A model generated the notes under the pieces. That model worked only from the letters and a program-made list of their open reading frames with translations, made no database searches and was not told where the DNA came from. 6,828 nt of DNA, from the NCBI GenBank assembly GCA_002718015.1, contig PBCW01000045.1, positions 1-6,828 of the forward strand. The letters are read 5' to 3'. Shown piece after piece: positions 1 to 6,724 of the stretch. Numbering within the stretch: the stretch's first letter is position 1; every line of letters starts with the position of its first letter. The translations under genes and the position numbers were made by a program. The stretch is from Rhodospirillaceae bacterium (GTDB lineage: Bacteria > Pseudomonadota > Alphaproteobacteria > UBA8366).

Positions 1-200
1 AACAAAAGCGGAAGGATCGTGAATTAGCGTTGGGGCAGGTAGAGGCAGCGCGGGAAGAAGTGCGAGAAGCATTTGCAGATGTAAAAAAATATGAAATTAC
101 TGATAGTGTTGGAGTGCAAAAAGAGCTTAGAGAAAATGAACGCCGTGAGCGTAGCGAATTGGATGAGATTGCGCTAAATAGTCATAGGAGGAGAAATTAG
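1..200 (+). CDS. fliJ: FliJ-like flagellar export chaperone, C-terminal fragment (5' end outside window)
   Basis: Reading from base 3 gives an open frame of 65 codons ending in TAG at 198-200. The start lies beyond the left edge. The peptide is almost entirely charged and lacks proline and tryptophan, as expected for a coiled coil. It contains REEVREAFADVKKYEI followed by an Arg/Glu-rich helix and ends LDEIALNSHRRRN. That combination (an 'F..VKKYEI' block, then a final 'LDEIAL..RRR') matches my memory of the C-termini of alphaproteobacterial FliJ proteins. FliJ is a small cytoplasmic coiled-coil protein that works with the FliI ATPase and FlhA in flagellar export and chaperone recycling. It is the only rightward gene here and converges on the leftward flagellar block, which supports a flagellar role. 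Family assignment rests on pattern recall of a short fragment, so another coiled-coil protein cannot be excluded. Confidence 0.62.
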   Translation, partial: QKRKDRELALGQVEAAREEVREAFADVKKYEITDSVGVQKELRENERRERSELDEIALNSHRRRN

Positions 201-248
201 CCCCTTCTTGTAACGTGATTGGTCCTTAATTTGAGATGTTGGAGGGGC
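200..248. repeat. Imperfect inverted repeat between convergent genes
   Basis: GCCCCTTC (200-207) can pair with GGAGGGGC (241-248): eight base pairs including one G-U, with a 33-base loop. It begins at the last base of the fliJ-like stop codon and lies in the 91-base gap between two converging genes, where a shared transcription end would be expected. No T-run follows the right arm, so it is not a canonical intrinsic terminator. The same gap holds a direct repeat TGATTGGT (216-223 and 264-271) and an AT-rich palindrome TTTTAAAA near 280-288. Function is unproven. Confidence 0.3.
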
Positions 249-291
249 GGTGGCTTATCTCTTTGATTGGTGTTCGGTATTTTAAAATTTG

Positions 292-1818
292 TCACACGGA
301 AATACCACTCTGGGAAGTGCCTGCGATACCTTTTGGCATTTCATCCAAACTGTCAACTTTGCGGTATGAAAGAGTACCTGCGAAGCCAAGAGCGGAAAGG
401 GTATCAGTATATATTTTATTTATGCCAATGCGTATTTCGTCCGATACCGTATTTTGTGAGTATATAATTAACTCAATTATCTTGTTCTGGACCCGACCTT
501 CTATTTGAATCTGGCCGAGCTGTCCAAGTATTGCCTCAACGATAAATTGGAAAACAGGGTCTTTTTCAGAACTTCCATCATTTGGTTCGTCATCAGGCCG
601 CACATTAAAACGGAACTGTTGTATGCCACCATGGGTCAAAAACGGGATTAGGAATGTACGCCAATCTGAGCTGGGACGTTCTGAGGCCTGACGGGATGTT
701 TGGCCAATATCTTCCTGCAAATATTTCCAAAGATTTCCTTCAGTTTCCAGAATTTGACTTGCACTCTCGCCAAGGAATCGAGACATACCACCATTTTTCA
801 TTGTGTATAAAAAAAGAAGCATGGATGCAGTTAGTTGTGGCCCAGGAGTTGGAATTTTTCGAATTAACGATGAATGTGTTATTGGATCGGCTTGCCTAAC
901 GATTTGTATGGCGTCTTGCAGGGATTGCCAATTACCTAGCGGGTTAATAGGCGCTAACTGAGAGCGTTCATTGGGTTGAGATGAACCATACACGACCATG
1001 GTCAATCTAGTTCCAATTGGTATAGAGCTTTTTATGTCTAATGTAATTGTGGCTAAAGGCGTTGTTATGATTGGTCTACCGTCCGGAGTAGCATTTGTAA
1101 TTGTACCGACTAGTTTTGTGCCGGCAGACCCTAAAGGGGCATCAGTATTTGTAAGCGAGCTTTTAATTCTACCTCCAGATTGACTGATTGACATTAATTG
1201 GATGGTTAGAGAAGTTCCTACCGAAAACTGAGGTTGAGCTATACCCAATGCGGGTCTTGACACGCTATTGTTGGTGCTCCCCAACTGAGGGCTCGGAGAT
1301 TGGTTTGTGTGTGTGGATTTGGTTTGTGGAGGGCCTGAAACCTGACCGGAGAACAACTCGCCTTTGGCTAGCAAGTCCGAGAGGTGGACAGGAGGTGGAC
1401 TGGTTGAATATCTGATCGAAGATGCTATTTTTGTCCGTCCGAAACCGGTAATGACTTGAGAATGCTCTTGCCGGGCGATATGGGTTGTAGGCTCCGGTAG
1501 AGAATTATTGCGCGGAAGGTCCGGGTGCCTCTGCAATAATACCTGCGGTTGGCCTCCGCCTGATATGACTCGAACCATTATCTTAGTGCCAATTGATAAC
1601 GAGTCGTTTGATTTTAAAAATATTTCGCCCGTATCTAGTTTTATACGGGTCTCACCGACGACCGATGATTTGAGTACGATGCCAGAGAGATTCTGTCCGA
1701 TTTCAAGCGGGGGATGTCCATTTGGGAGACGAAGAAGGGTTGATTTAACTGTTGTCGACATTTGCTGCGACGAGATTTGTTTTGGTTCTCCTTTCGGGGG
1801 TTTTATGGATTCTGTCAT
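292..1818 (-). CDS. FliK-like protein, candidate flagellar hook-length control protein
   Basis: This 508-residue protein has no obvious signal peptide or membrane helix. The first half is rich in Ser, Thr, Pro, Gln and Asn, as in the secreted, poorly ordered N-terminal part of FliK. Residues 43-85 and 235-277 align without gaps over 43 positions with 11 identities (pattern 'L.G......G...I......I.L....S..IGT.....V'), an internal duplication resembling repeats in other FliK proteins. A split third copy may be present (ELFSGQV about 154-160, VGTSLTIQLM 200-209). The C-terminal part, about 385-490, alternates beta-like strands and helix around LGQLGQIQIEGRV and ALGFAGTLSY, like the Flg_hook domain of FliK. 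FliK measures the hook and switches export specificity through FlhB. The gene lies 93 bases downstream of flhA, last in the leftward block. The start is uncertain: ATG at 1818 has only a weak TTGAG nearby, and ATG at 1761 (residue 20) is an alternative. Coding is certain; the FliK identity is moderately supported. Confidence 0.6.
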   Translation of the reverse strand: MTESIKPPKGEPKQISSQQMSTTVKSTLLRLPNGHPPLEIGQNLSGIVLKSSVVGETRIKLDTGEIFLKSNDSLSIGTKIMVRVISGGGQPQVLLQRHPDLPRNNSLPEPTTHIARQEHSQVITGFGRTKIASSIRYSTSPPPVHLSDLLAKGELFSGQVSGPPQTKSTHTNQSPSPQLGSTNNSVSRPALGIAQPQFSVGTSLTIQLMSISQSGGRIKSSLTNTDAPLGSAGTKLVGTITNATPDGRPIITTPLATITLDIKSSIPIGTRLTMVVYGSSQPNERSQLAPINPLGNWQSLQDAIQIVRQADPITHSSLIRKIPTPGPQLTASMLLFLYTMKNGGMSRFLGESASQILETEGNLWKYLQEDIGQTSRQASERPSSDWRTFLIPFLTHGGIQQFRFNVRPDDEPNDGSSEKDPVFQFIVEAILGQLGQIQIEGRVQNKIIELIIYSQNTVSDEIRIGINKIYTDTLSALGFAGTLSYRKVDSLDEMPKGIAGTSQSGISV

Positions 1819-1886
1819 CTCAAAATACTGCTTTTGAGCTAAGGTTGGGAAATATCATGTTGTAGCGCTAGCATACGGGTGTTTCA

Positions 1887-1900
1887 GCGTAAGGGCGTCC
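1887..1900 (-). promoter_or_regulatory. Possible sigma-54 (-24/-12) promoter before the FliK-like gene
   Basis: On the minus strand, GG (1900-1899) and GC (1888-1887) are separated by exactly ten bases, the invariant spacing of sigma-54 promoters. They lie in the 93-base gap after flhA, about 70 bases before the FliK-like start. The surrounding bases match the TGGCAC/TTGC consensus poorly, and such a GG-N10-GC pair is likely enough by chance. The neighbouring flbD gene makes sigma-54 control of late flagellar genes plausible. Low confidence. Confidence 0.2.
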
Positions 1901-1911
1901 TTTTTATTCTA

Positions 1912-4017
1912 CTAGATCTGTTCGAGTGTTTTTATACGTGCTTTTGGATGAACTTCATTTTGAGACATTACTATTGTAACAGGCCGAAAACGCTCAATTA
2001 CAGAGCGAACAAATGGGCGAACTGCAGGGCTTACTAGGAGTACAGCAGATTCCCCCTGCATTGCGTGGCGTTCAAAAGCAGTTCGTACCGCATTTATAAA
2101 TTGCTGTAATTGGCTTGGTGCCATAGAAAGCTGTTGTTCATCTCCTTGGCTTATAATTGACTCGGCAAATGCCTGTTCCCAATCTGGCGAAAGGGTTATC
2201 AGGGGAATAAAACCCTGTTCGTTGGTTGCAGTATCAGAAATTTGGCGAGCTAAGCGTGCTCTTACATGCTCCGTAATTTGGCCTATGTTTCTAGTATAGC
2301 CAGTAGCCTCTGAAATACCTTCGAGAATGGTTGACAAATCGCGCACAGATATACGTTCGCCCAAAAGATTTTGAAGAACTCGTTGCACGCCTCCTACTGA
2401 AATTTGCGCAGGTATCAAATCGGTAATGAGCTTCTGCTGCGGCTGATCTAGTTCGTCTAAGAGTTTTTGCGTTTCAGCGTAGGAAAGCAATTCGGACATG
2501 TTGTCGCGAATAATCTCAGTAAGATGTGTGGTTATAACTGTGGGCGCATCTACCACAGTGTAGCCTCGAAACATCGCTTCCTCGCGATGCTGCTCGTTTA
2601 TCCAAACTGCTGGCAAGCCAAATGTCGGTTCTGTAGTGGCTTCGCCAGGGAGTGTGATAGGTTCTCCGCCCGGGTCCATAATGAGGAGCATATTAGGGCG
2701 CAACTCGCCACTGCCGGCCTCTATCTCCTTTATTCGAATGACATAGTTATTGGTAGGCAATTGTAAATTATCTTGTATCCGAACAGCTGGCATAACAAAA
2801 CCAAGTTCTCCAGCTAATTGCCTTCTCAGAGCCTTGATCTGGTCTGTTAGCCGGGGTTCTCGAGCATTATTTATCATCGCAAGCAGGCCATATCCTAGCT
2901 CAAGTCTTATATTGTCTATTTGTAGGGCTGCAGTAATCGGCTCCTCGGCGGGTACGTCAGGTTCATCGGCAGCAGCTACCTCTGCCGCCTCTTCAGCCTT
3001 CATTGTCGCTTCGCGTTGATAGATCAAGAATGCAAGCCCGCCCGTAAGCAACGCCAGCCCGAAAAAAGGGAGCAGTGGTATACCTGGCAGTAGTGACATC
3101 AGAATCAATAACGTCGCACTCATGGTGAGGGCAGTTGGATAATGCCCCAGCTGACCAAATACCATCTTGTCTGTAGAGCCTGCCGTGCCAGCTTTTGTAA
3201 CTAACATGCCAGCGCCGGTAGATACGATAAGCGCTGGAATTTGGCTTACTAATCCATCACCAATTGTGAGTAATGTATAGGTTGAGGCAGCGTTAGCAAG
3301 CGTCATGTCCTGCATCGCAACACCTATCACAATCCCACCAACGATATTGATCAACGTTATTAGTAAGCCTGCAATTGCGTCGCCACGCACGAATTTTGAG
3401 GCACCGTCCATTGCCCCGTAGAATGAACTTTCGTCCTCTAACTTTGTGCGCCTTGCACGCGCTTGGTCCTCGTTGATCAGGCCAGCCGAGAGATCTGCAT
3501 CTATTGCCATTTGTTTCCCGGGCATCGCATCAAGGCTAAAGCGTGCTGCAACTTCTGCAATTCTTCCTGCACCTTTTGTTATTACGACAAAGTTTATAAT
3601 CACCAAGATTGAAAATACGATAATCCCAATCACATAATTCCCAGAAACGACAAAATTCCCGAAAGCCTCGATGACTTGGCCAGCTGCATCAGTTCCAGTG
3701 TGCCCATCGGTAAGGATTAATTTGGTCGATGCAACATTCAGCCCCAATCGAAGCATTGTCGCGATTAAAAGAATGGATGGGAACGAATTAAGCTCGAGTG
3801 GATCTTTGAGAAATAGAACTGTCATCAAAATCACAATGGCGAATGTGATCGAAACAGCAAGGCTCGCATCTAAAAACCAGGTTGGCACCGGCAACAATAA
3901 GAGCCCCAGCATAAAAACAATAGCAACAGCAAGCAATATGTCGCTGCGGCTACTGATGGCTGCAAGCAAACCGTTTTCAGCACTGCGTGGAGCCTGATCC
4001 GGGCTAGTGTCCGTCAT
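1912..4017 (-). CDS. flhA: Flagellar type III export-gate protein FlhA
   Basis: At 701 residues this is the usual FlhA length. The N-terminal half (about 27-335) is membrane-embedded, with hydrophobic segments near 27-48, 52-70, 77-100, 122-146, 214-236, 247-270, 296-312 and 315-333. FHIPEP-family hallmarks are clear: MLRLGLNVASTKL (88-100), the cytoplasmic loop from TKGAGR to AIDADLSAGLI (147-181), and MDGASKFVRGDAIAG (203-217). An Ala/Glu/Asp/Pro linker (about 340-360) leads to the soluble C-terminal domain, which forms the cytoplasmic ring docking chaperone-substrate complexes and the FliH/FliI/FliJ ATPase. The protein ends KARIKTLEQI, like the family's typical C-terminal strand. ATG at 4017 is the first possible start because an in-frame TAG sits two codons upstream; the only Shine-Dalgarno-like match is a short AGG close to the start. 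It lies 39 bases after flbD. No missing block or frameshift is visible. Confidence 0.97.
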   Translation of the reverse strand: MTDTSPDQAPRSAENGLLAAISSRSDILLAVAIVFMLGLLLLPVPTWFLDASLAVSITFAIVILMTVLFLKDPLELNSFPSILLIATMLRLGLNVASTKLILTDGHTGTDAAGQVIEAFGNFVVSGNYVIGIIVFSILVIINFVVITKGAGRIAEVAARFSLDAMPGKQMAIDADLSAGLINEDQARARRTKLEDESSFYGAMDGASKFVRGDAIAGLLITLINIVGGIVIGVAMQDMTLANAASTYTLLTIGDGLVSQIPALIVSTGAGMLVTKAGTAGSTDKMVFGQLGHYPTALTMSATLLILMSLLPGIPLLPFFGLALLTGGLAFLIYQREATMKAEEAAEVAAADEPDVPAEEPITAALQIDNIRLELGYGLLAMINNAREPRLTDQIKALRRQLAGELGFVMPAVRIQDNLQLPTNNYVIRIKEIEAGSGELRPNMLLIMDPGGEPITLPGEATTEPTFGLPAVWINEQHREEAMFRGYTVVDAPTVITTHLTEIIRDNMSELLSYAETQKLLDELDQPQQKLITDLIPAQISVGGVQRVLQNLLGERISVRDLSTILEGISEATGYTRNIGQITEHVRARLARQISDTATNEQGFIPLITLSPDWEQAFAESIISQGDEQQLSMAPSQLQQFINAVRTAFERHAMQGESAVLLVSPAVRPFVRSVIERFRPVTIVMSQNEVHPKARIKTLEQI

Positions 4018-4056
4018 AACCTAAGTGCATTTTCCATTTTTAAATAAAGTTAACAG

Positions 4057-5397
4057 TTATCCCTCGCCAGGCATCGGAACAGCAACGCCTTCTTCACTGT
4101 AGATTTTTAATTTGTTCCGCAGCGTTCGTATTGAAATACCAAGAATATTAGCTGCATGGGTTCTATTGCCAAGACAGTGCTCTAAGGTTCCTATTATTAA
4201 ATCCCTCTCAACTTCGGCAACAGTTTTACCGACCATAGTTTCAGCTTTGCTTGCCGCTGCCGCAGCAACAGCGGTTGCGTCGTCAGTTGGTAGGCCTTCA
4301 CTTAAGTTTAACATTATCGCGTCAGTATCAATCTCGTCACCTTGTGCTAGGAGTACTGAACGATGGATTGTGTTTTCAAGTTCACGTACGTTCCCGCGCC
4401 AAGTATGGCATTTCAATGTTTCTTCAGCTGATTTAGTAAATGGCCGGTAGTCCACACTGTTTGACTCCGCATATTTTTTTGCAAAATATTTTGCCAAGGT
4501 CAGAACGTCTTTTGGCCGCTCGCGTAGCGGCGGCATAGCAACGTTGACGACATTAAGGCGAAAAAATAGGTCTTCTCTGAAATCATTATTGTTTACTGCT
4601 TGCTCTAAATTACGATTGGATGTTGCGAGAATTCGCACATCAACTGGAATAGTTTGTGTGCCACCCACCCTGTCGATTTCACGCTCTTGTATGACTCTGA
4701 GAAGTTTGGCTTGAAGGCGCGGGTGCATCTCACTGATTTCATCTAACAAAAGTGAACCACCGTTGGCTTCTTCAAACTTTCCAATACGTCTGGCTACTGC
4801 GCCGGTGAATGCTCCTTTCTCATGCCCAAACAACTCCGATTCAAGAAGATTCTCTGGAATTGCAGCACAATTCACTGCTACAAACTGAGCAGTTGATCGT
4901 TTACTCTTCTTATGGATGTGATTGGCCATAAGCTCCTTGCCTGTTCCAGACTCACCCGTAATCAACACTGATGCCTCAGATGGCGCTATTTTGTTTGCAA
5001 GAGCGATTACAGCGTCCATGACTGGGTCCTGAAATACTATTTCACTACTTTCTTCGGAAACAGCCTCAAGCACTGCTGCAATCAATTCCGCATCTGGGGG
5101 CAGGGGTATATACTCTTTAGCCCCTTGTTCAATTGCTGCTACGGCAGCATCTGCATCAGTTCCAATACCACAAGCTACAACAGGCACAGCAATGCGTTCA
5201 GTATCTAGGCGCTTTATCATGCTTCCGATGTCGAGCTTGACATCGATCATTACCAAATCTGCACCTTGCCCTGTTCGAAGTGCATTCATTGCTTCATCAA
5301 TGCTGCCCGCTTGAGCAACTTTGGCACCTCGTGATAATGCAATTTTACCGGCAGTAGTGATATGTCCCTCAAGGGTTCCAACAATTAATAATCTCAT
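4057..5397 (-). CDS. flbD: Sigma-54-dependent flagellar transcription activator FlbD
   Basis: This 446-residue enhancer-binding protein has three domains. Residues 1-115 form a receiver-like domain that keeps an Asp at position 52 (MIDVKL). It lacks the acidic pair after strand 1 (VGTLEGH instead of VDDD) and the conserved Lys before the final Pro (YIPLPP, with Leu99). The AAA+ domain (about 122-355) has Walker A GESGTGKE (148-155), the sigma-54-contacting GAFTGA loop (195-200), Walker B LLLDE (216-220), sensor I ATSN (258-261), arginine-finger region FREDLFFR (273-280) and sensor II GNVRELEN (335-342). An Ala-rich linker (about 370-388) precedes a Fis-type helix-turn-helix (about 403-431, NRTHAANILGISIRTLRNKL). 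The receiver start, the IPLPP motif and the HTH closely resemble Caulobacter FlbD, which turns on late flagellar operons, represses an early one, and is controlled by FliX. It lies 61 bases after the stator gene; ATG at 5397 follows a weak GGGAAAAG. FleQ-type regulators are less similar. Confidence 0.93.
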   Translation of the reverse strand: MRLLIVGTLEGHITTAGKIALSRGAKVAQAGSIDEAMNALRTGQGADLVMIDVKLDIGSMIKRLDTERIAVPVVACGIGTDADAAVAAIEQGAKEYIPLPPDAELIAAVLEAVSEESSEIVFQDPVMDAVIALANKIAPSEASVLITGESGTGKELMANHIHKKSKRSTAQFVAVNCAAIPENLLESELFGHEKGAFTGAVARRIGKFEEANGGSLLLDEISEMHPRLQAKLLRVIQEREIDRVGGTQTIPVDVRILATSNRNLEQAVNNNDFREDLFFRLNVVNVAMPPLRERPKDVLTLAKYFAKKYAESNSVDYRPFTKSAEETLKCHTWRGNVRELENTIHRSVLLAQGDEIDTDAIMLNLSEGLPTDDATAVAAAAASKAETMVGKTVAEVERDLIIGTLEHCLGNRTHAANILGISIRTLRNKLKIYSEEGVAVPMPGEG

Positions 5398-5458
5398 TTC
5401 TTTTCCCGTTCTGACGCTCTGAGGCGTAAATTTGATTTGTCCAAAATCTCCGGTAATA

Positions 5459-6301
5459 TCAGTCGAAATACTTGATACGATGTTCTGGAGGAAGCACTGT
5501 ATTTAATAACATTTCCAATCGTCTTGGATTTTCTTTTCGTCCAATTGAGGCAGCCGACATCACATAGAGTGAGGCGATTAACATATCTTCTGAGGAATTT
5601 CGTTCGAGTTTTGAAGCTAACGGTGTAAACACCATATGGGCAAGAATAACCCCATAAAAGGTGGTGAGCAATGCAATCGCCATACTCGGTCCCATTGTGC
5701 TGGGATCCTCGAGATTACCCAACATTTGCACCAGACCAACCAGTGTGCCAATGAGCCCCATAGCCGGTGAAATCTCAGCGGCTTTTTGTAAAATCCTTAT
5801 TGTAGAATCATTACGATGGGCCAAGGTTTGAAATTCTTGTTTCATCACAGTTTCTACATCATCACCAGATGAACCATCGATAACCATTCCAACGCCTTTA
5901 TAAAGAATACCCGAGCTTTTGAGATGAGGGAGATGTTTTTGGAGAGCTAGGACACCTTTCTTCTTTGCGGTCTCTGCAATGTGCAGCAGATGCTTTGCTG
6001 TTGCTTCGGTGTCCCGAGAAGCATGAAAGAAAGCTTGTAAAACAACCTTAAAGGAGCCCTTAATCTCATCTAGTGAGAAGCACGCCGTTACAATCCCTAA
6101 TGTGCCGCCAACAACAATAAGTATTGATTTTAAATCGAGGAAGGCCTTCGGTGAACCTCCTAGGATTATCGCAGTCATAACCAGAAGAAATGCTCCTGGC
6201 AGCCCAGCTATAGTAGCAACATCGATTGATGTTTTGGTGCGAGGCGCCCGGGGTGGAGCGGCTCTTGCCAAGTCTTCGTCGGGGCCAATATTAGAAACCA
6301 T
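5459..6301 (-). CDS. pomA: Flagellar motor stator protein, MotA/PomA family (PomA-like)
   Basis: This 280-residue inner-membrane protein has four hydrophobic segments, near 28-48, 57-76, 177-195 and 205-227, with a large cytoplasmic loop between the second and third. It is closer to the PomA/LafT (sodium-type) branch than to E. coli MotA. Evidence is the VMTAIILGGSPKAFLDLKS stretch with Asp56 where PomA has Asp31, the ILIVVGG segment, and SPAMGLIGTLVGLVQMLGN followed by DPSTMGPSMAIALLTTFYG. The channel-lining Pro179, Thr186 and Thr213/214 positions are all present. With a MotB/PomB partner it would form the ion-driven torque generator that pushes on FliG. No B-subunit gene is in the window. 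A 25-residue Arg/Pro-containing N-terminal extension precedes the first helix. ATG at 6301 is the first usable start because an in-frame TAG lies two codons upstream; no strong ribosome site is near, and the gene starts 17 bases after fliN, so translational coupling is possible. Sodium use is inferred from similarity only. Confidence 0.9.
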   Translation of the reverse strand: MVSNIGPDEDLARAAPPRAPRTKTSIDVATIAGLPGAFLLVMTAIILGGSPKAFLDLKSILIVVGGTLGIVTACFSLDEIKGSFKVVLQAFFHASRDTEATAKHLLHIAETAKKKGVLALQKHLPHLKSSGILYKGVGMVIDGSSGDDVETVMKQEFQTLAHRNDSTIRILQKAAEISPAMGLIGTLVGLVQMLGNLEDPSTMGPSMAIALLTTFYGVILAHMVFTPLASKLERNSSEDMLIASLYVMSAASIGRKENPRRLEMLLNTVLPPEHRIKYFD

Positions 6302-6318
6302 TTTCTAGCTGCAACCCC

Positions 6319-6693
6319 TCATGTGCTTTGATCGGTTTTGATAATTTCTGTCATGGTAATGCCGAGCTTATCATCAACAACGACGACCTCTCCACGAGCA
6401 ACAAGTCGATTATTAACATATATATCAATGGCTTCACCAACCTTACGGTCAAGCTCAACAACCGCGCCTCTACCAAGCTTTAAAAGCTGATTGACTTGCA
6501 TGGTTGCAGTGCCCAAAACTGCAGAGACACGAACTGGAATTTCATAAACTGCTTCCAAATCTTGTGCCCCAGTTGGCCCATCTAAAGTCTCATCATCAAC
6601 CTGTTCTTGGTCACCGCTTTGTTGCGCTTGATCTGGTGCGCCATCTGCTTTATCGTCGATTTCATTCAATTCCAGATCAGTTTCATCAGCCAT
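6319..6693 (-). CDS. fliN: Flagellar motor switch (C-ring) protein FliN
   Basis: The protein has about 124 residues, a normal FliN length. The first ~45 residues are a strongly acidic, Gln/Asp/Glu-rich tail with no evident fold. The rest is a SpoA/FliN domain: LEAVYEIPVRVSAVLG, then MQVNQLLKLGRGAVVELDRKVGEAIDIYVNNRLVARGEVVVVDDKLGITMTEI in sections with the family's 'LLKLGRGAVVEL' and 'NRLVARGEVVVVD' signatures. FliN multimerises at the base of the C-ring, takes part in rotation switching, and binds FliH to bring the export ATPase to the gate. Two ATG codons are adjacent (6696 and 6693). I prefer 6693 because the perfect AGGAGG (6704-6699) then sits five bases upstream, whereas for 6696 the gap is only two. 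It begins 18 bases after the FliH-like stop and precedes the stator gene by 17 bases. Confidence 0.95.
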   Translation of the reverse strand: MADETDLELNEIDDKADGAPDQAQQSGDQEQVDDETLDGPTGAQDLEAVYEIPVRVSAVLGTATMQVNQLLKLGRGAVVELDRKVGEAIDIYVNNRLVARGEVVVVDDKLGITMTEIIKTDQST

Positions 6694-6698
6694 CATGG

Positions 6699-6704
6699 CC
6701 TCCT
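6699..6704 (-). promoter_or_regulatory. Strong Shine-Dalgarno site of fliN
   Basis: A perfect AGGAGG on the minus strand lies five bases before the second of two tandem ATG codons and two bases before the first, which decides for the second ATG as the start. It is the strongest ribosome site in the window; the other leftward genes have weak ones. A short hairpin ends two bases upstream of it. Confidence 0.8.
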
Positions 6705-6706
6705 AA

Positions 6707-6724
6707 TGCCGTCAGGTGCCGGCA
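6707..6724 (-). repeat. Small GC-rich hairpin at the fliH-fliN junction
   Basis: On the minus strand TGCCG and CGGCA flank the eight-base loop GCACCTGA, giving a perfect five-base-pair stem. The TGA in the loop is the stop codon of the upstream reading frame, and the 3' arm ends two bases before the AGGAGG of fliN. It is not followed by a T-run, so it is not a terminator. It might influence coupling or mRNA processing between the genes, or be chance. Confidence 0.25.

Noticed and set aside
236..508. Rightward open frame of 90 codons starting in the convergent gap
   Set aside because: A purine-rich stretch precedes part of it, but most of it is antisense to the FliK-like C-terminal domain and the peptide shows no recognisable feature.
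1508..1837. Rightward open frame of 109 codons opposite the FliK-like gene's 5' end
   Set aside because: It is antisense to a well-supported coding frame, its cysteine-rich peptide resembles no family, and it has no neighbouring partner on that strand.
1889..1908. AAGG-GCGT-CCTT followed by T residues on the plus strand, terminator-like
   Set aside because: The stem has only four pairs, and it faces rightward where no rightward gene ends nearby, so it is unlikely to be a terminator.
2940..3000. Low-complexity Ala/Glu stretch in FlhA as a possible insertion or repeat
   Set aside because: It falls exactly at the linker between the membrane and cytoplasmic domains, which is variable in all FlhA proteins; the frame is intact.
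3671..3997. Rightward open frame of 108 codons opposite the flhA 5' end
   Set aside because: It lies wholly antisense to the conserved membrane domain of FlhA, whose codon constraints explain the lack of stops.
4112..4450. Rightward open frame of 112 codons opposite the flbD 3' part
   Set aside because: It is a shadow of the conserved AAA+/HTH coding region; the Ala-rich stretch mirrors the FlbD linker.
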